Source of the DNA: Gautieria morchelliformis
Lineage: Eukaryota; Basidiomycota; Agaricomycetes; Gomphales; Gomphaceae
Assembly (NCBI GenBank): GCA_015179125.1
Contig: WHVA01000259.1
Location: 89,425-153,424, forward strand
Direction: 5' to 3'
DNA: 64,000 bases
Below the pieces are notes generated by a model, which saw only the letters and a list, made by a program, of their open reading frames with translations, searched no databases and was not told the DNA's origin. Shown one piece after another: positions 40,501 to 52,509 of the stretch. Position numbers and translations under genes: made by a program. The stretch's first letter is position 1. Each line of letters starts with the position of its first letter.

Positions 40501-41567
40501 CTTACATCAGACAAGATAAGGATTCAATCGAAGTCATATCAGTATATGTGGACGACTTCGGACTGTTTGCTGACTCCAAAGGAGGGATGATTAAGCTCAA
40601 GGGGGAGCTTCATGGAAAATTCCCTTTAACAGATTTAGGAGAAATGAAGAAAATCTTGGGAATTAGAGTTGAGAGGAATAGGGATGAGGGAACACTGATC
40701 ATGTCTCAAGGACATTACATCGACATCATACTCGATCGATTCAACATGGCTATGGCACATTCTGTATCTACACCTCTGCATAAAATGATCAAACTCACGA
40801 CACCCATGGACTCAACAGGTCCAACTGCCGAAGTACCCTATGCCAAAGCGATCGGATCACTAATGTATGCAGCACTCAGCACGCGACCTGATTTGGCTTT
40901 TACCGTACAACACTTGAGCCAATTCACTACTACTTACGGAACCGAGCACTGGACGGCGATCAAGCACGCGCTCAGGTACCTCAAGGGGTCACGTGACGAC
41001 GGCATAACCTTCCGACGAGACGCTGGTCTCGACCTCGAAATATTCGTTGACTCGGACTATGCTAATAGAAACGACGCACTGTCTATTAGCGGCTATGTAG
41101 CTATACTAGGAGGAGGAACCATTGCATGGAGCTCGAAGAAGCAGCGAACGATCGCGCTATCTACCACGGAGGCCGAATACATGGCACTTACCGAGGGCGC
41201 CAAGCAATTAATCTGGCTGAGGCGTTTCATCGAGGAACTAGGAATCGATCAAACCCAGCCCACGTCACTTCGATCAGACAATCTAGGCGCCATTACACTA
41301 TCGCATGACGCAACGTACCATGCGCGTACCAAACACATCAATGTCGCATATCACTTCATCCGTGAGAAAGTGGCCTCTCACGAGGCATCACTTACGTACG
41401 TACCGACGAAGGAGAACGTAGCGGACATATTTACGAAGGGATTGGATTTACATCAACATAGGTATCTATTAGGGAAATTAGGATTTTGTCGAAGGGACTT
41501 CTCGCTGAGGGGGAGTGTTAGTAATCGGGACGATAACACCGCCGAGGCAGAGCCGGCACGCACTTAG
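37544..41567 (+). pseudogene. copia Gag-Pol polyprotein, single frameshift
   Basis: ATG 37544 opens a frame to 40150. The protein then continues in another frame to 41567, inside the 3' LTR. Domains: copia-type Gag (YKIDPLNGDNYAVWRRQLEW), zinc knuckle CRNCGKKGHYVKDC, protease (WLADSAATTH), GAG-pre-integrase (WHRILGHVN), integrase core (SDVWGP, RSDNGGEY, YSPAQNGIAERLNRT), RT (VKGAYLNS, LYGLKQ, catalytic YVDD at about 40545) and RNase H (VDSDYANRNDALS, STTEAEYMAL). The frame switch is in the CCACCCCGG run near 40085, at the start of RT. One indel separates it from an open polyprotein of about 1340 aa. Confidence 0.92.
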
Positions 41568-41738
41568 CCGGAGGTTCGAGATCGCTCTCGACCCCGGATG
41601 CTGGTACACTGGCACGGCATCGGCACAGCATCAGCTCGAAGGATTGGTAATATAGGAACATCATGTTTAGTATATAAGGACAGACGACCTTGTACAGATC
41701 GTAGAATAATCAGTTTATTTTATCTCCTTCGTTCCACA
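41516..41738 (+). repeat. 3' LTR of copia element
   Basis: Direct copy of 37247-37463, carrying the extra GAGATC near 41578. The pol stop lies 52 bases inside it. Confidence 0.92.
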
Positions 41739-41822
41739 AGTATCACGGTTGCAAGGATCAGGTTGCTGCCCAATACTAGCTGAGATGCGGAGTTGCGCGG
41801 ACAACACGCGGTGTTCAAAGTT

Positions 41823-43088
41823 TAGTGTCTTCCGGGCTCGGGCCGGGCTCAAAAGCCCGGGCTTGGGCCGGGCCTGGACGGGCTCGGGCTCGACGAATTC
41901 TAAGCCCAGCCCTGAGCCCAAGCCCGACCAGGGCTCGGGCCAGGCTCGGGCTTGAGCCCGGGCCTGTGGGTGTGGGATGTCATCGAAGGGGGAAGTCATC
42001 GAAGGGGATGCCGCCCATGCATGTATTTACCTGAACATAGTGTCATATTAAATCCAACAACTAGACAACCTCCTCATTCAGTCAGTGTAGCCATTCATGG
42101 AATGGCGCGTGTACGAGTAGATAGATATAAAGGAGACGCTATTGCACGTTCTTCCCCTCCACACTAGCTACTCGTTTCGAGATGTCTCATGATTACACCA
42201 TGCGCTCGCACGATGATGGACGGAGGTGAGGCTTGCCACTCCGAGGCCTCATACAGCTTCTGTATGCTTACCACGCGATACGATGTAGCTATATGCCACA
42301 GGACAGCACCACCGCCAACACTTCCTACCCCATGGACGATGCCTCCTACAGTAGGGCGTACCATCAATCGGTACGATCAACCGAAGTAGCGGTTGATTAC
42401 ACAGTGGCCCCTTCTTTTGTCCAGCTTGAGGATGGAAACCTACAAGTGAGAATTCAAACTTGTTCGAGATTGTAATGTACGCCTCTGACGACTTCTCAGG
42501 ATGCTATGGGAATGTCTGGAGTTTGGAGCGACGAGGCAGGGGCCGTGTATGACAATGTCATCCGCGGTGAACCCTCTCAGTATGCGTCGCGAATTTGTGC
42601 GAGATGATGAAACTACTGACCCACTCGCAGAAACACCAGGTTTGGCAACGGTAGGTTTAGGTTGCTTCCTTTTAGGTTCCTCTGCTTCCCCCAGCCTCCT
42701 AGTGCCGTGAGGCTGGCCTGGGACTTTCGCGGCATTACTCGGATCCAGATGCGCCGCGCTTGGCTTCACCACGCGGCCCGAACTGCTTTTAAATGGCAGA
42801 GGGCCCATTTCCTGGATTTCCTCGTCGGAGCTGTCGATGACACGCGGCATGGGCAACTTATGAAGAGTAGTAGATTCAATAGTATGCAGCGACTTGCGTC
42901 GCTGCATTAAATACTAATACCCACCCCCACCCAAAAGCCCGGGCTTAAGGGCCGGGCTCAGGGCTTATGAAAACGAAGCCCGGCCCTGCTCCTCGGGCTT
43001 TTGGAGGCCTGGGCCGGGCCGGGCTCGGGCTTTTTAGGGCTGCGGCTCGGGCTCAGCCCGGGCCTAGGCCCAAGCCCGGAAGACACTA
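41823..43088. mobile_element. non-autonomous hAT element, TSD TCAAAGTT
   Basis: Terminal inverted repeats TAGTGTCTTCCGGGCT and its complement. GC-rich subterminal GGGCTCGGGCC repeats lie inside both ends. The 8-bp duplication TCAAAGTT occurs at 41815-41822 and 43089-43096. The empty site AACTTTGA survives in block A at 23319-23326. TAG/CAG termini with 8-bp duplications define hAT. The 1266 bp show no transposase motif; the interior holds gene-like sequence (TATA box near 42128, ATG 42182). Confidence 0.9.
42440..42907 (-). CDS. hypothetical 155-aa ORF inside the hAT element
   Basis: Open frame rich in Ser, Lys and Arg (VIDSSDEEIQEMGPLPF, EEPKRKQPKPTVAKPG, SSSRTNSRRILRGFTADD). I recognise no transposase or other domain. 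It may be a captured host exon or chance. No counterpart elsewhere in the window. Confidence 0.3.
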   Translation of the reverse strand: MQRRKSLHTIESTTLHKLPMPRVIDSSDEEIQEMGPLPFKSSSGRVVKPSAAHLDPSNAAKVPGQPHGTRRLGEAEEPKRKQPKPTVAKPGVSASGSVVSSSRTNSRRILRGFTADDIVIHGPCLVAPNSRHSHSILRSRQRRTLQSRTSLNSHL

Positions 43089-43096
43089 TCAAAGTT

Positions 43097-43870
43097 ATGC
43101 TGCTCTAGTGATGTATGACCGCCCGTCTGCTAACAGCTTGGAAGCATGAGCGAGCCCTGTGCATCGTACGAGAATAGTTTTTCCTCGCGTCGTTACACTA
43201 AATCTCATCATACTTCATCAGTACCGACGACACAGTCACAGTGAAACTGGCACGCGAACATTATTCCATGGCCAGTCTATCATCATGGTTGAGCATGTTA
43301 AAACCATGAACCTGCCAAATTTCAACCGAACAAACGTTTTGTACATGGATCTTGAAGCCTGAGCTATATATCCACCAAGTAGGAAAGCGATCGTCGTCGT
43401 CACAGTCAACAGAAAAGACTGGCGTGTAGGCTACGGTAACCAGCATGTAAAATAATTCACTATGCCACGGGCTGGTTGATTACACAAATAGCATTGCTCA
43501 AACGACGGGCATGGTGTGACTACAGGATACGATCAGATTCGGTATATTTGAGTACAAGGAGTGGAATTGGAATTCGGATTCGGTGGTACTACCTAGCTAT
43601 GTTAACTATATGAAAATTCTGCGACACTGCGGCTCACCCAACATTTCAGCTACATAACGACTCCTTACAATAAATATCTAGTTGCAGTCGAGTGGCTGAA
43701 TGTGCCATGTGCGATGGTGACAAGTTAACCAGGGATCCAGCTGAGAACGTGTACTGTACTGCTGTACACATATTCCAAGCTTCAAGTCCCGGTCACTCCT
43801 TTTTTTTCTGTGGATTAAGTATATTACCAACATCGCTTTTCCCGTTAATCAAAACGTTATTATATCATAC
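43097..43870. other. block B sequence without recognised gene
   Basis: 43.10-43.35 matches block A (22.83-23.30, inverted). 43.69-43.76 matches the spacer before tandem unit 2 (25.82-25.90, direct). The rest has short frames only. Confidence 0.45.
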
Positions 43871-44280
43871 AAGCGACGTCGCTGATTCAAGATGCAGAAC
43901 TAACTAGTATCGAGGTACCGAGTGTGGAGTGCGAAGTGCCAAAAAAGGAATTTGCAAAAAAAAAAAAAGAAATTAGGAAAAAGGAACTGCATGTGTCCCC
44001 CCGGTCGTGTGCAGTGTGGCCCCGGTCGTGTCTGCGGTGTGGTGTGCCCCAATAGTGTGTGTGGGTGGGGCGGGCGAAGCGTGCATGTGCCTGCGCATGA
44101 CACCGGTGTTTATGCGCGGGGGGCCGGGCGGCGGGCGGCCTCGCTCGCTCACGCAGTGAGCTCATTCCGGCGCACCTCCAAATTCCTCAACTTCCCCAAC
44201 AGATCCTACAAAAAGCAAAAAAAAACAAAATCAGCATCCACACCAAGACGAAACAAAAAACAACCAAAAAAACGCACCTC

Positions 44281-44930
44281 CACCTCATCAACCCCCAACC
44301 TGCCCTCTTCCCCCTCCTCCCTCACGCCCTCAGGCTCGCGAGCACGTCCCGGAACAGCCCGCGGCAGTTCGAATCCACGCCAAAGAACCGCGCGAGCGTC
44401 GCCGCGCGCTTGCGGCGCTGCGGGTCCGCCGGCGTGCCGGTGCGGGTGGGGGAGAGCGAGGAGGTGGAGAGCGTGAAGATGGGGTCCGGGTGCGGGGGCG
44501 CGAAGGAGAAGGTTGAGGAGAAGGCGGAGGGCGGGGCGAGCGCCGGGTCGGGGTCGCGGGAGAGCGTGGAGGACGTGGGGGAGGTGGACGCGAGGGAGAG
44601 GAGCGACACGGAGGTGCGCGCGGGGAGGGAGCGGCGCCGCGCGAGGGGGGACGTGGACGGCGCGTTGTCGGCATCATCGTCTTCATCGTTGGAGTAGGAG
44701 GACGAGGAGGAGCCAGACTCGGACCGGTTGAGGTAGTGGTGCAGCTCCGCGAGGCTCGCCTTGTCGTCCTGCACGCACGCATGCCAGTATCAGCGTCAGC
44801 ACAGCACACCCACGAAAACGAAACGCCCACCTTATCCACGATATCCGTGAGCGAGTTCAGCGAGTGTCTGTAGAACATGTATACCTGCGACAGCCCCGCC
44901 GCCTTCTTATCCTTATCCTTATCCTTGGCC
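44281..44930 (-). pseudogene. unrecognised conserved gene, copy B, half 1
   Basis: The minus strand reads LSQVYMFYRHSLNSLTDIVDK, an intron-like gap (GTGGGCG... about 44838 to 44775), DDKASLAELHHYLNRSESG, a Ser/Asp-rich stretch, a Pro/Ser/Thr linker with PIFTLST, then ARFFGVDSNCRGLFRDVLASL. It is more complete than copy A but changes frame after that motif. It is divergent to half 2. I do not know the family. It could be an expressed gene or a relic. Confidence 0.45.
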
Positions 44931-45239
44931 CCCACCCCCGCTCCCGCCGCCTTCTTATCCTTAGCCCCCTTCCTACTCCCGCTCTCCACCCCGCCCACCA
45001 AATTCGCCGCCGCCAACAGCGCCTGGCTCGAGTCCCCCGTCCCCGGGCGCCGCGGCTCCTGGTGGCGCCTGCGCGTCTTCCCTGGTACGCGGACGCGTTC
45101 GGGTTTGTGTTCCGTGGCATCTGCAACACGTGGGTGTTCCGCTGCATCTGCACCACGGGGAGGGTGCCAGGGACGGGGGCTGTGCCGGGGCTCTGCGGCG
45201 GATTCGCATTCGCCAGGCGGCGCCATCTCCCACGGCGAC

Positions 45240-46013
45240 GCCCATGCCCGCCGAGCCCCCGTTCCGCGCTTCCGGCCACGAGCGCGCGTCATTGCCTGAC
45301 TCCTGCTCCTCTCTCTTCCCACCGCTATACCCACATCCTCTCCACACTCTCCTCCTTCCTGCCCGCCGCACTCGCCGAGAGACTCGACAAGCTCGACGAC
45401 GCGCCCACCCAGCAGGGGCTCAACGACGGCCCCAACGTGTCCGAGGACTCGAACAAGAAGCACAAGAAAAAAAGGCTCTCTTCGAACGAGGCAGGTCTGT
45501 TTCTGCTCGCTTTCACTCGACGATCTCACGTATCAGGTTAAGCCTTCATCGTCGTCTGCCCGCCCCCGCAAAGTCGCACCACCCGCTCAATCTCCAGCTC
45601 TAGCTCGTCCCCGCCCACCCGTCGCGCGACCGCCCGGGCACGGCCTCCTCGTCAACAGCCATGTTTGGGCATCCACGGTTCTCTGCCGATCTAACGCAAG
45701 GCCACGACACCGCCCCCCCACCGCCCCCCGCCGTCGCCCCCCACCTCCGCCCGCTCTGACTCCTCCGCCTTTAACGCGTCCGGCTCCGTCACGTCCTTCG
45801 TGTCCACCGCCTCCGCCCGGCGCATGATCATCCCCCTCTATCATAGCGCACAACATCCGCCCCAACACCGTCGTCGGCGCCGGTACCGACGCGCGCGTCG
45901 CCCACTCCCACAAGCGCATGCTCGAGATCGTGGACCTTGCGCTGCTCGAGCCCGCGGAGGTGTGGTCCGAAAAGGACGGCACGCCCGGCGCGCGCGCGCA
46001 CATCAGGATCTAA
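45240..46013 (+). pseudogene. unrecognised conserved gene, copy B, half 2
   Basis: The plus strand reads LSSHRYTHILSTLSSFLPAALAERL, a Lys-rich acidic stretch and LFLLAF. After an intron-like region and frame changes comes a C-terminal part NTVVGAGTDARVAHSHKRM and LEIVDLALLEPAEVWSEKDG ending at 46013. Copy A stops earlier. The amino-acid conservation between copies argues that it was once coding. Confidence 0.42.
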
Positions 46014-46850
46014 GCACTATAATTTTTATGTTGACCTGTTCTCCTGTGGTATCGTGTCGTGTGTGACGTCGCGTCCTATGGTGACCGTCAGTGCTGGTTG
46101 GCTGTCGTGTTCTATTGTCCACCTCGGTCTGTCCTGCCATATATCGCTTATAATTGTTGTGAAATCACGAAGTATCATTTGCTTAATCCACAAAAGCACC
46201 ATATCCGCAGCTCACACATCACACACGCGTTCACATCAGTCACCCGATCCACATCAACACATACCCGTCTCCTCAGTCCCATTCCTACCCACAAAAGCCC
46301 ACACGTTACATCATTTCGAAGGGTCATATATCAACAGTCGATGCATCAGACCGCGGATGTATCCCGAGCCCGAACGAATCTGATCCATGGAGTGGCACGA
46401 CAGTTAGCCCGCCGGTCACTCATATCCATTTTCTTTTCTCCCCTTCTATATTCCATATCACTCGCTTTTGAACATACACCATATTCCATTACTCCCATTC
46501 GTTAGAATCCACATACACTCCGCAGCTACCGGTATAACAAATCCCCTACCATCATCCGCACCTCCTCACGCCGGTCGTACACATCCGTCCTAGTTCGTTC
46601 CATACATCAGTTAAAAGCACGTCGAATGTATAGTACCAGCTCAGTCAAATCGTAGTCACTGATTCGAAGCATTATATCAACACACATCATCTGTGTGTAT
46701 TTTTGTCTTGTTGCATACATCTTCGTATGCAAATTGTTGTCTCTCATATCGACCTCTACTCGATTCGACTTCACTTTGAAGTTTGAATCATACATCTATT
46801 TGACTTAGTATTATTGGAAAATTTTATTCTTTTCAATAATATCATGACCC
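46014..46850. other. block B-specific stretch, nothing recognised
   Basis: AT-rich, ATATC/CATC-rich sequence with no frame above 150 codons that looks real. Absent from block A, so an insertion in B or a deletion in A. Confidence 0.35.
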
Positions 46851-47689
46851 AGCAACAACGATGCCCGTACGTGCCTGCACGTCGTGTGTGAGGCGTGTCT
46901 CATGTGGTGCGGTGCACTCGTGTGGTCCAACACTGACCCTGATGGCAGTGGGTGGGTCGTCTTGTCTAGATATCCCTCCCTTTCTACCCTGTCCGTGTGC
47001 ACTCTCGTTCCATTGCTGGTTGCTGAGCTAAATAACACTTCCTAGCCACAAACACCGCAATTCAACGTCACTGTCGCGGCGCCAATCCTCGCGCAGCGCT
47101 CAGCGTTCAATCATCACTCGTCCCTTCTCAGGCCCTTTTCCCCCAGACACAGCGTCGCCCCTCTCGTGCACTGTTTCGCTGTGCAGTATAAGGTATAAGG
47201 TATTAGTTCATAGACGCACAGCCAACGTGCACGTGCCTACGTGGTGGCCCATCACGAATCAGCGCTATGGTCGAAGGAGCGACATAGCGAGGGACTAAGT
47301 ATTGATGATCCCTGCTGGAGGAGAAAGGCCATGTCGGGCATTACGTAGTTTCGAAGATACGTCACATGAGGTTGAGCAAGGGCGCCCGGCGTGTGCGTGC
47401 AAGGAGTGCACGTATATATAGGGTACAGTATGTGCTCATGAGGCGTGATTTTTCGCGTGTCTGGTGTATGGCATGGCCCGTGACGAGGGATAGGTATGTT
47501 TCTGTCCATTTCCATGGAAAGATGATTGCGGCGTACATGTTGCGTATAATGCTGCTGTAGGTTACAGCTATAGACGTCGAGCGCCGTGCACTGGCGCATA
47601 TAGTTCATTCGGCGGTGGCCTCCCCTACGCGACTGATGTTAGACCGGCATGTGAGGACGTTAATCATGGAGTGGACCGAGCGTACGCGA

Positions 47690-47815
47690 CCCCCGCGGCA
47701 GTTACTATATTGGACTTATGATGCCAGACATATCCTTAGGTGGATGGGGTACAGCGATGGGAGCAAAGGGCACAGGGTGTACTTGTCAAGATTGGTTTTT
47801 AGGCGTTAATATCGT
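47690..47815 (+). pseudogene. copia integrase-region remnant (copy B)
   Basis: The frame reads LRWMGYSDGSKGHRVYLSR, the RWVGYDxxSKGHRVYWPxKR-type segment after the copia integrase core. The neighbouring sequence is shared with 21350-21420 in block A. Confidence 0.5.
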
Positions 47816-49690
47816 GTATTAGTGAACACAGTGAATGCCCGAATAACTTGTGCGAATAAGTATGCCGTTCGGCGAATAGGTGAACCAATGAAGGTTCACA
47901 AGGTAAGAGGGTTTGCCTAAATGGGGCTCACCCTATCTACAGTCATAGCGAAATAGCCCGCGACCCTTGACGATGTAACGTGCAAGGTCTCACGGAAGGG
48001 CTGTCTAAGTCTCGACACTCCCTTCGCTGGCGAAGGTGCTCCTTCGGAGCCCTTCACCAACAGCACAGAGAATGGTTCGAAGGCTAAGGTGACGAAGATG
48101 AAGTATGAGAACTCACCAGTGATGCCTAAGTCCTTGGCTGGTCGAAGATAGAAATCTTCAAGGAGAGGCTCAAGACGATGATCACAGCGAGGTCAAGTTT
48201 GCACAAGATGGACGACGTATGATAATTGAACTGGGGAATATACATGCGAATGTAAACTACTTATATCGAATGCTCATAAGGTATCAGCGAATAGGAAAGA
48301 GGCCGTCACAAGTCGGGGTTGGATAGGGGTGCGCAGTCATGATACAACATAGATGAAATAAACATACAATAGAATGTGAGAAGAGGGGAACATGAAACGA
48401 CGGAGAGTAAAGGTGGCGAAGGTACTTATGGACAAACCATGTCTTGGGACCCGCATACATGCTACCCTGCACGGACTCTTGGTCTACTGGGTTGATTCCG
48501 CACGACCTATGGAAGAGATGCCTTGCAAACACATTTTGACCATACGAACGCCCAATGGGGTTGGATTAAGAAGACAATGGGGTTCATGATGAACCATCAT
48601 GCCGGGTGAATGGTATCAATCGTATTTGATGGTGTGCCTGCTGGCGAATGATGCGAGCAGCGAATAGCTGTTCAGTGAAATGCAAGGAAGGGCGAACAGA
48701 GGTGACATAGGGGAGGAGAGGTCGAGGTGGAGGGCGAAGCCGAGCGAACACTGAGGAGGAGTAGCAAAAGGGAAAATGGGGATACCAAGGTGCAGGAAAT
48801 ACATAGGTCATGACAATCCTATTGTCAGAACACCATCGGAAGAGGGTCGAGCAGAGGAGGTGGTAGACCCAGTGATGACTGCCAAGTTAGTCCAAAGCCG
48901 TCGGTCGTGCGTTTAACGGCGTGGCGATGGTAATTGGTGCGAATCAGCGAGCATCGGTTGCCGAATAATGACATTGGCGATCAGAACGAACACGAAAATG
49001 GGGTGAGAAATGGCAGGACAGAGCACCTGAGTATGAGGAATAAATGCATCATGACACTCACGACCTATTTGCTTGTTCCTCGCATCGGTGTGTCCGATTC
49101 GCTGGGTTGCTTCGTGTAGCTGGGTATTCAGCTGCACTGCTACCATTGTTTCATCAGCGGTGTTTGTCCTTGAGCTCTTTTGACTTGAGCTTGAGTATTC
49201 CGAGTCCTGACTGTCGTCAGGTGCTCAACGTTGTTCCCTTGGAGGAACAGTGGTTATCCAATCTTTCGGCCAGGGGGCTGTGTTGCGGTTCTTTACTTGT
49301 CATGACGTCCGGTCAGATGCTGAGCCTTCGTCGTTTCTTCAAGGCGATTTGGCTCAACCTTTGCCCTTGTCAAGAGGCAGGGGAGAGCAGGACGGAGATA
49401 CTGACATGTCCCCATCCTGTTTGTCTGCTTCGTCCATGCTTGTTGACACATGGTTGAAGGTGTCTACGTCCTTCGGTGCTAGGACAGGTGCGGTGAGGTC
49501 TATGACTTCTCTGTCTTCTACTTCCTTGGGCTCTGAGCCTAAGGTAGTGTCAGCTGTGGTATCACTAGGCTGCGCCAGGGTTTTGTTGCGCGAACTACTT
49601 GATCGCGTTGTTCGACTGGGCGGGTACATCGCAAGCGCACAGTCAAATGTAGTATGCTGTACCACATTCGTTTTCTGACAATTTTCTAAT
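47816..49690. other. degenerate region with minus-strand coding fragments
   Basis: 47.82-48.7 kb is rich in GCGAATA words and has a CTTCGCTGGCGAAGG hairpin (48020). On the minus strand, 49665-49354 encodes a Ser/Thr/Asp-rich stretch (SEPKEVEDREVIDLTAPVL). 49146-49050 encodes AVQLNTQLHEATQRIGHTDA before a possible intron. These look like pieces of one multi-exon gene or gag-like ORF with interruptions. No family recognised. Confidence 0.3.
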
Positions 49691-51165
49691 CATCAGCACA
49701 GCGATCTTGTCCAAGATACTTCCGGAACCACTCTTCAGCTGTTTGCTGGGAAAACAGTTGCTGGAAGTTCAAAAAAGTGTAAGATGTGTGGCTTGTCACT
49801 TATGTTATCACAAGGCAGTAGAACTCGACCAATCTGTGGTGATTCTAATACGATGTAGTGATTGTTATATTATGGATGAGAATGTCAAGCCCCATCCTAG
49901 TGCATTCCACTCATATTTGCTCACGCATAGGCAAGTTACCCACCCGGGATCTATTACATGTGCATGCGTTATCACATGCACACGCATCTAGCTGCCCCCT
50001 TTAACCCTGAGCCTGGTTCCGGGGCTGCTCAAGGCACAGATCCGAGATGGAGTGCCTCCCGCACTCCATCGTTCCTGAAAATATGTAGTCGCTCTACAAT
50101 AGTATAGAAAGCTCCACAGTTTAAGGCACACATGCCTGATGGAAAGATAGCTACATATTCCAGCACCGGTGCATATGTCATGCACCGGCGGCATCTGTTC
50201 ACTCCACAAGCATCTTTCATACCTACCTTGGTATAGCTTTGTTCCAAAGTACTTAAGTAGCTAGGAAACATGTATAGAATATCAAGCAGTAAGAAACTCC
50301 AAATGTGCTATTGTAGCTGGCTGTTTTGAAGCCACAGTTCTTATCGTTTTGGCCCCAGACTCGCTTCAGCCCTTAACTGGTGCTTGAAGTTATTTCTCCG
50401 TAGTTCCCTTTACCCCCCATCATATACATATGCAGCAGCTCGTGCACCATGGTTTACAACAGTGATGATTTACAAGTAAGGTTAAGCTGGGGAATCCCAG
50501 AGGGTTCCCACACAAGAACTATACAGTGGGTCTGCGATGACCCACTGGCACTATCTAAGCAACTGAGTATTATGTATTCCCTGGCAGCAATACAGGTGAA
50601 TATGCATATTTACACTGAAGGATGACATCAGGATCCTCAATAGCATGCCAACACGTGGGACCTGGGGAGACAACTCCAGGCCCTACAAAACAAATTCGCG
50701 ACTGCAAAGCAAGTGTGAACAGCAGCCCCACAACCCATAGCGGGGCCATCATCCTGCACAAGGGCCCCTTTGCCATAATGCACAGCACTGGGGCTGGTGG
50801 CCCACCACCACCTCCCAGCCAGTGCTGGGCCTCATAGCCCATATGGCCAGCCCACCCAGTCCATCATTCATGGGCCCAAGTGAGCCACTGGCATTGATTC
50901 ATGATGTGCCTGATGGCTTTTACTCAGATGACTCAGATCTGAGAAAATACAATACAGGTCACACCCAGCACATCTCCAAGAAAACACATGCCTGAGGTCA
51001 TGATGCACTCATGACTTAAGACCCCATCAGTGACATATGCAAACACGTCACCAGCAAGTACATTGCCAGGCACGAAGCCATATGGTTGACAACCCAGCAT
51101 TGGCACAGGAACTTGACACCGCCCAGGCATAATACATTGCAGGCAAGCAGGAGAGGGCAGGATGA
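49691..51165. other. no gene recognised
   Basis: Short frames only. 50.0-50.3 kb carries a CTCC/GGAG inverted word pair (GGAGTGCCTCCCGCACTCC). Sequence after about 50.45 kb probably belongs to the LTR-element relic that ends at 52281. Confidence 0.3.
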
Positions 51166-52253
51166 ATGATCCTTCCGCCAGGGCCCAGCACCATCAATGT
51201 CCTTGCCCCCGCTGGCAATGACAGTTCCCAACCCTCTGGGGAAGGGGAGCTTAGCCCTCTCAGAGACCTGCCGTTCTCTGTGATGGGCTACCTGCCACAG
51301 CCCATGGGCAAAAGAACCCAGCAATGCACCGAGTGGTTCGACATCTGCAACACAAAAGAGCAGAGGTTTCAGGACCTGCTGAGGCAGGCAAATGAAATGC
51401 CATCAGGGTCCTGTTCATGCAGCATGGTCACCATGCTCAGGTGTGCCAGGACAAAGCCCAGGCAAGGAGCCACAGAACAGGCTGCTTCATCATTGACAAG
51501 GGCACCACCAACAACATCCAGGATGTTCTCCAGGGTTGGCTCTACAACCCTGAAGGAATTCCACCTGCCATCCGCAAGGAGCATGATGGCAGCCTTAACA
51601 TCCATGACGTGGATGTATGGATGTGGCTGAGGGTGATTGCTCCCAGAAACACAAAGCCCCCCTCACCCCTCAGGACATGCATACATGACCTGTTCCATAC
51701 CACGGACCAGTGGTGGACTTTCATATCAGACAGTGAAAGCCTGTTCACCACGGGTGACACCATGAGGGTGTCCATCACCGGAGTATTCCTGATCCAAGGT
51801 CAGACCACCCAAGACATTCCTCTCAAGGAAGTCGCTCGCTGGCTAGGCAGGCATGGCAGTCTGACCTGTGAGACCACAGCATGGGTCAAGTGATTCACCC
51901 AATGTGACCTCACTGGGACCGTGTTCAATGCTCCTGCCCAGTTAGGGCAGGAGAGGCTGCAGCAGGCAGCTCTGTGTGACCATGAAAGAGCCACCATGAC
52001 ATCAGACATGGCATTAAGGACCCCCCGAACACAGCTACCCCAAGAGCTAGCTGTTACACGGTGCCCTTCGCCAGTGAACAACCCAGTCGCCAAGGCGGCC
52101 TTCTAGCAGGAAATGGGCATCAAATTCTCACTCAATGCCCCCACCAATGACTCATGTCTACCGATGGACCCCCACAGTCCTACGGCCCCATATGACAATA
52201 TCAACATGTCAGATGCAGTGACCAATGATCTCACCAGGGCTCTTTATGAGTGA
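51166..52253 (+). pseudogene. gag-like ORF of a degenerate LTR element
   Basis: Frame 1 (MILPPGPSTINVLAPAGND, FDICNTKEQRFQDLLRQA) passes near 51415 into another frame (GCFIIDKGTTNNIQDVLQGW, DVDVWMWLRVIAPRNTKPP, DQWWTFISDSESLF). That frame runs with in-frame TGA (51891) and TAG (52104) to a last stop at 52251-52253. A purine tract GAGGGGGAGGG and an LTR-like TGTAAATACCC follow within 30 bases. No zinc knuckle, protease or RT is visible. It is probably the only ORF of a non-autonomous LTR element; family unrecognised. Confidence 0.45.
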
Positions 52254-52281
52254 TCCCTGAGTTGTTCATAGAGGGGGAGGG

Positions 52282-52509
52282 TGTAAATACCCTATTTACC
52301 GGCATTGCCCCTAAGGCAAGCATGCTACTCGAGTAATTAGCTAATGCCAATGGATCTTTAAGGATCCACTGTATAGTTCTTGCATAGGAACCACACTACA
52401 TTTCCTCATCTTAACTTACCTTACCCTGTCACTATGTAGAACATGGAATACCCCATATTGGTTGAGTTCCACTTGCCCTTGTGATACAAGGGTCTAAGAG
52501 CATATCTCT
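52282..52509 (+). repeat. putative 3' LTR start, interrupted
   Basis: TGTAAATACCCTATTTACC after a purine tract fits a 3' LTR. It contains a short TTTAAGGATC region and is cut by the minus-strand solo LTR at 52510. Confidence 0.4.

Larger units (their letters stand above)
37247..41738 (+). mobile_element. Ty1/copia LTR retrotransposon with one frameshift
   Basis: LTRs 37247-37463 (217 bp) and 41516-41738 (223 bp) begin TGTTAGTAATC and end CCACA. They differ by a 6-bp insertion (GAGATC) and a few substitutions. A perfect target duplication AGTAT flanks it (37242-37246 and 41739-41743). GAGGGGGAG precedes the 3' LTR. Block A has the unoccupied site (23398-23402, one substitution). Recent insertion, damaged only by a frameshift near 40085. 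Confidence 0.95.
37130..47750 (-). repeat. segmental duplication block B (inverted relative to A)
   Basis: Counterpart of 19690-23516, expanded by the copia insert (37247-41738), the hAT insert (41823-43088), a gene core (44.8-45.2 kb) and sequence at 46.0-46.85 kb absent from A. Homology starts at TCTTGAGACCTACTAG (about 37130) and ends near the copia remnant at 47.75 kb. Confidence 0.75.

Noticed and set aside
44330-45529. 399-codon minus-strand frame
   Set aside because: Its upstream part is antisense to the conserved plus-strand half-gene at 45.24-45.54 kb and crosses an apparent intron; only the 44.28-44.93 kb part was kept.
49354-49665. Stand-alone gene call for the 103-codon minus-strand Ser/Asp-rich frame
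   Set aside because: Low complexity, no domain, and the surrounding frames suggest a fragment of a larger broken ORF; recorded as degenerate region only.
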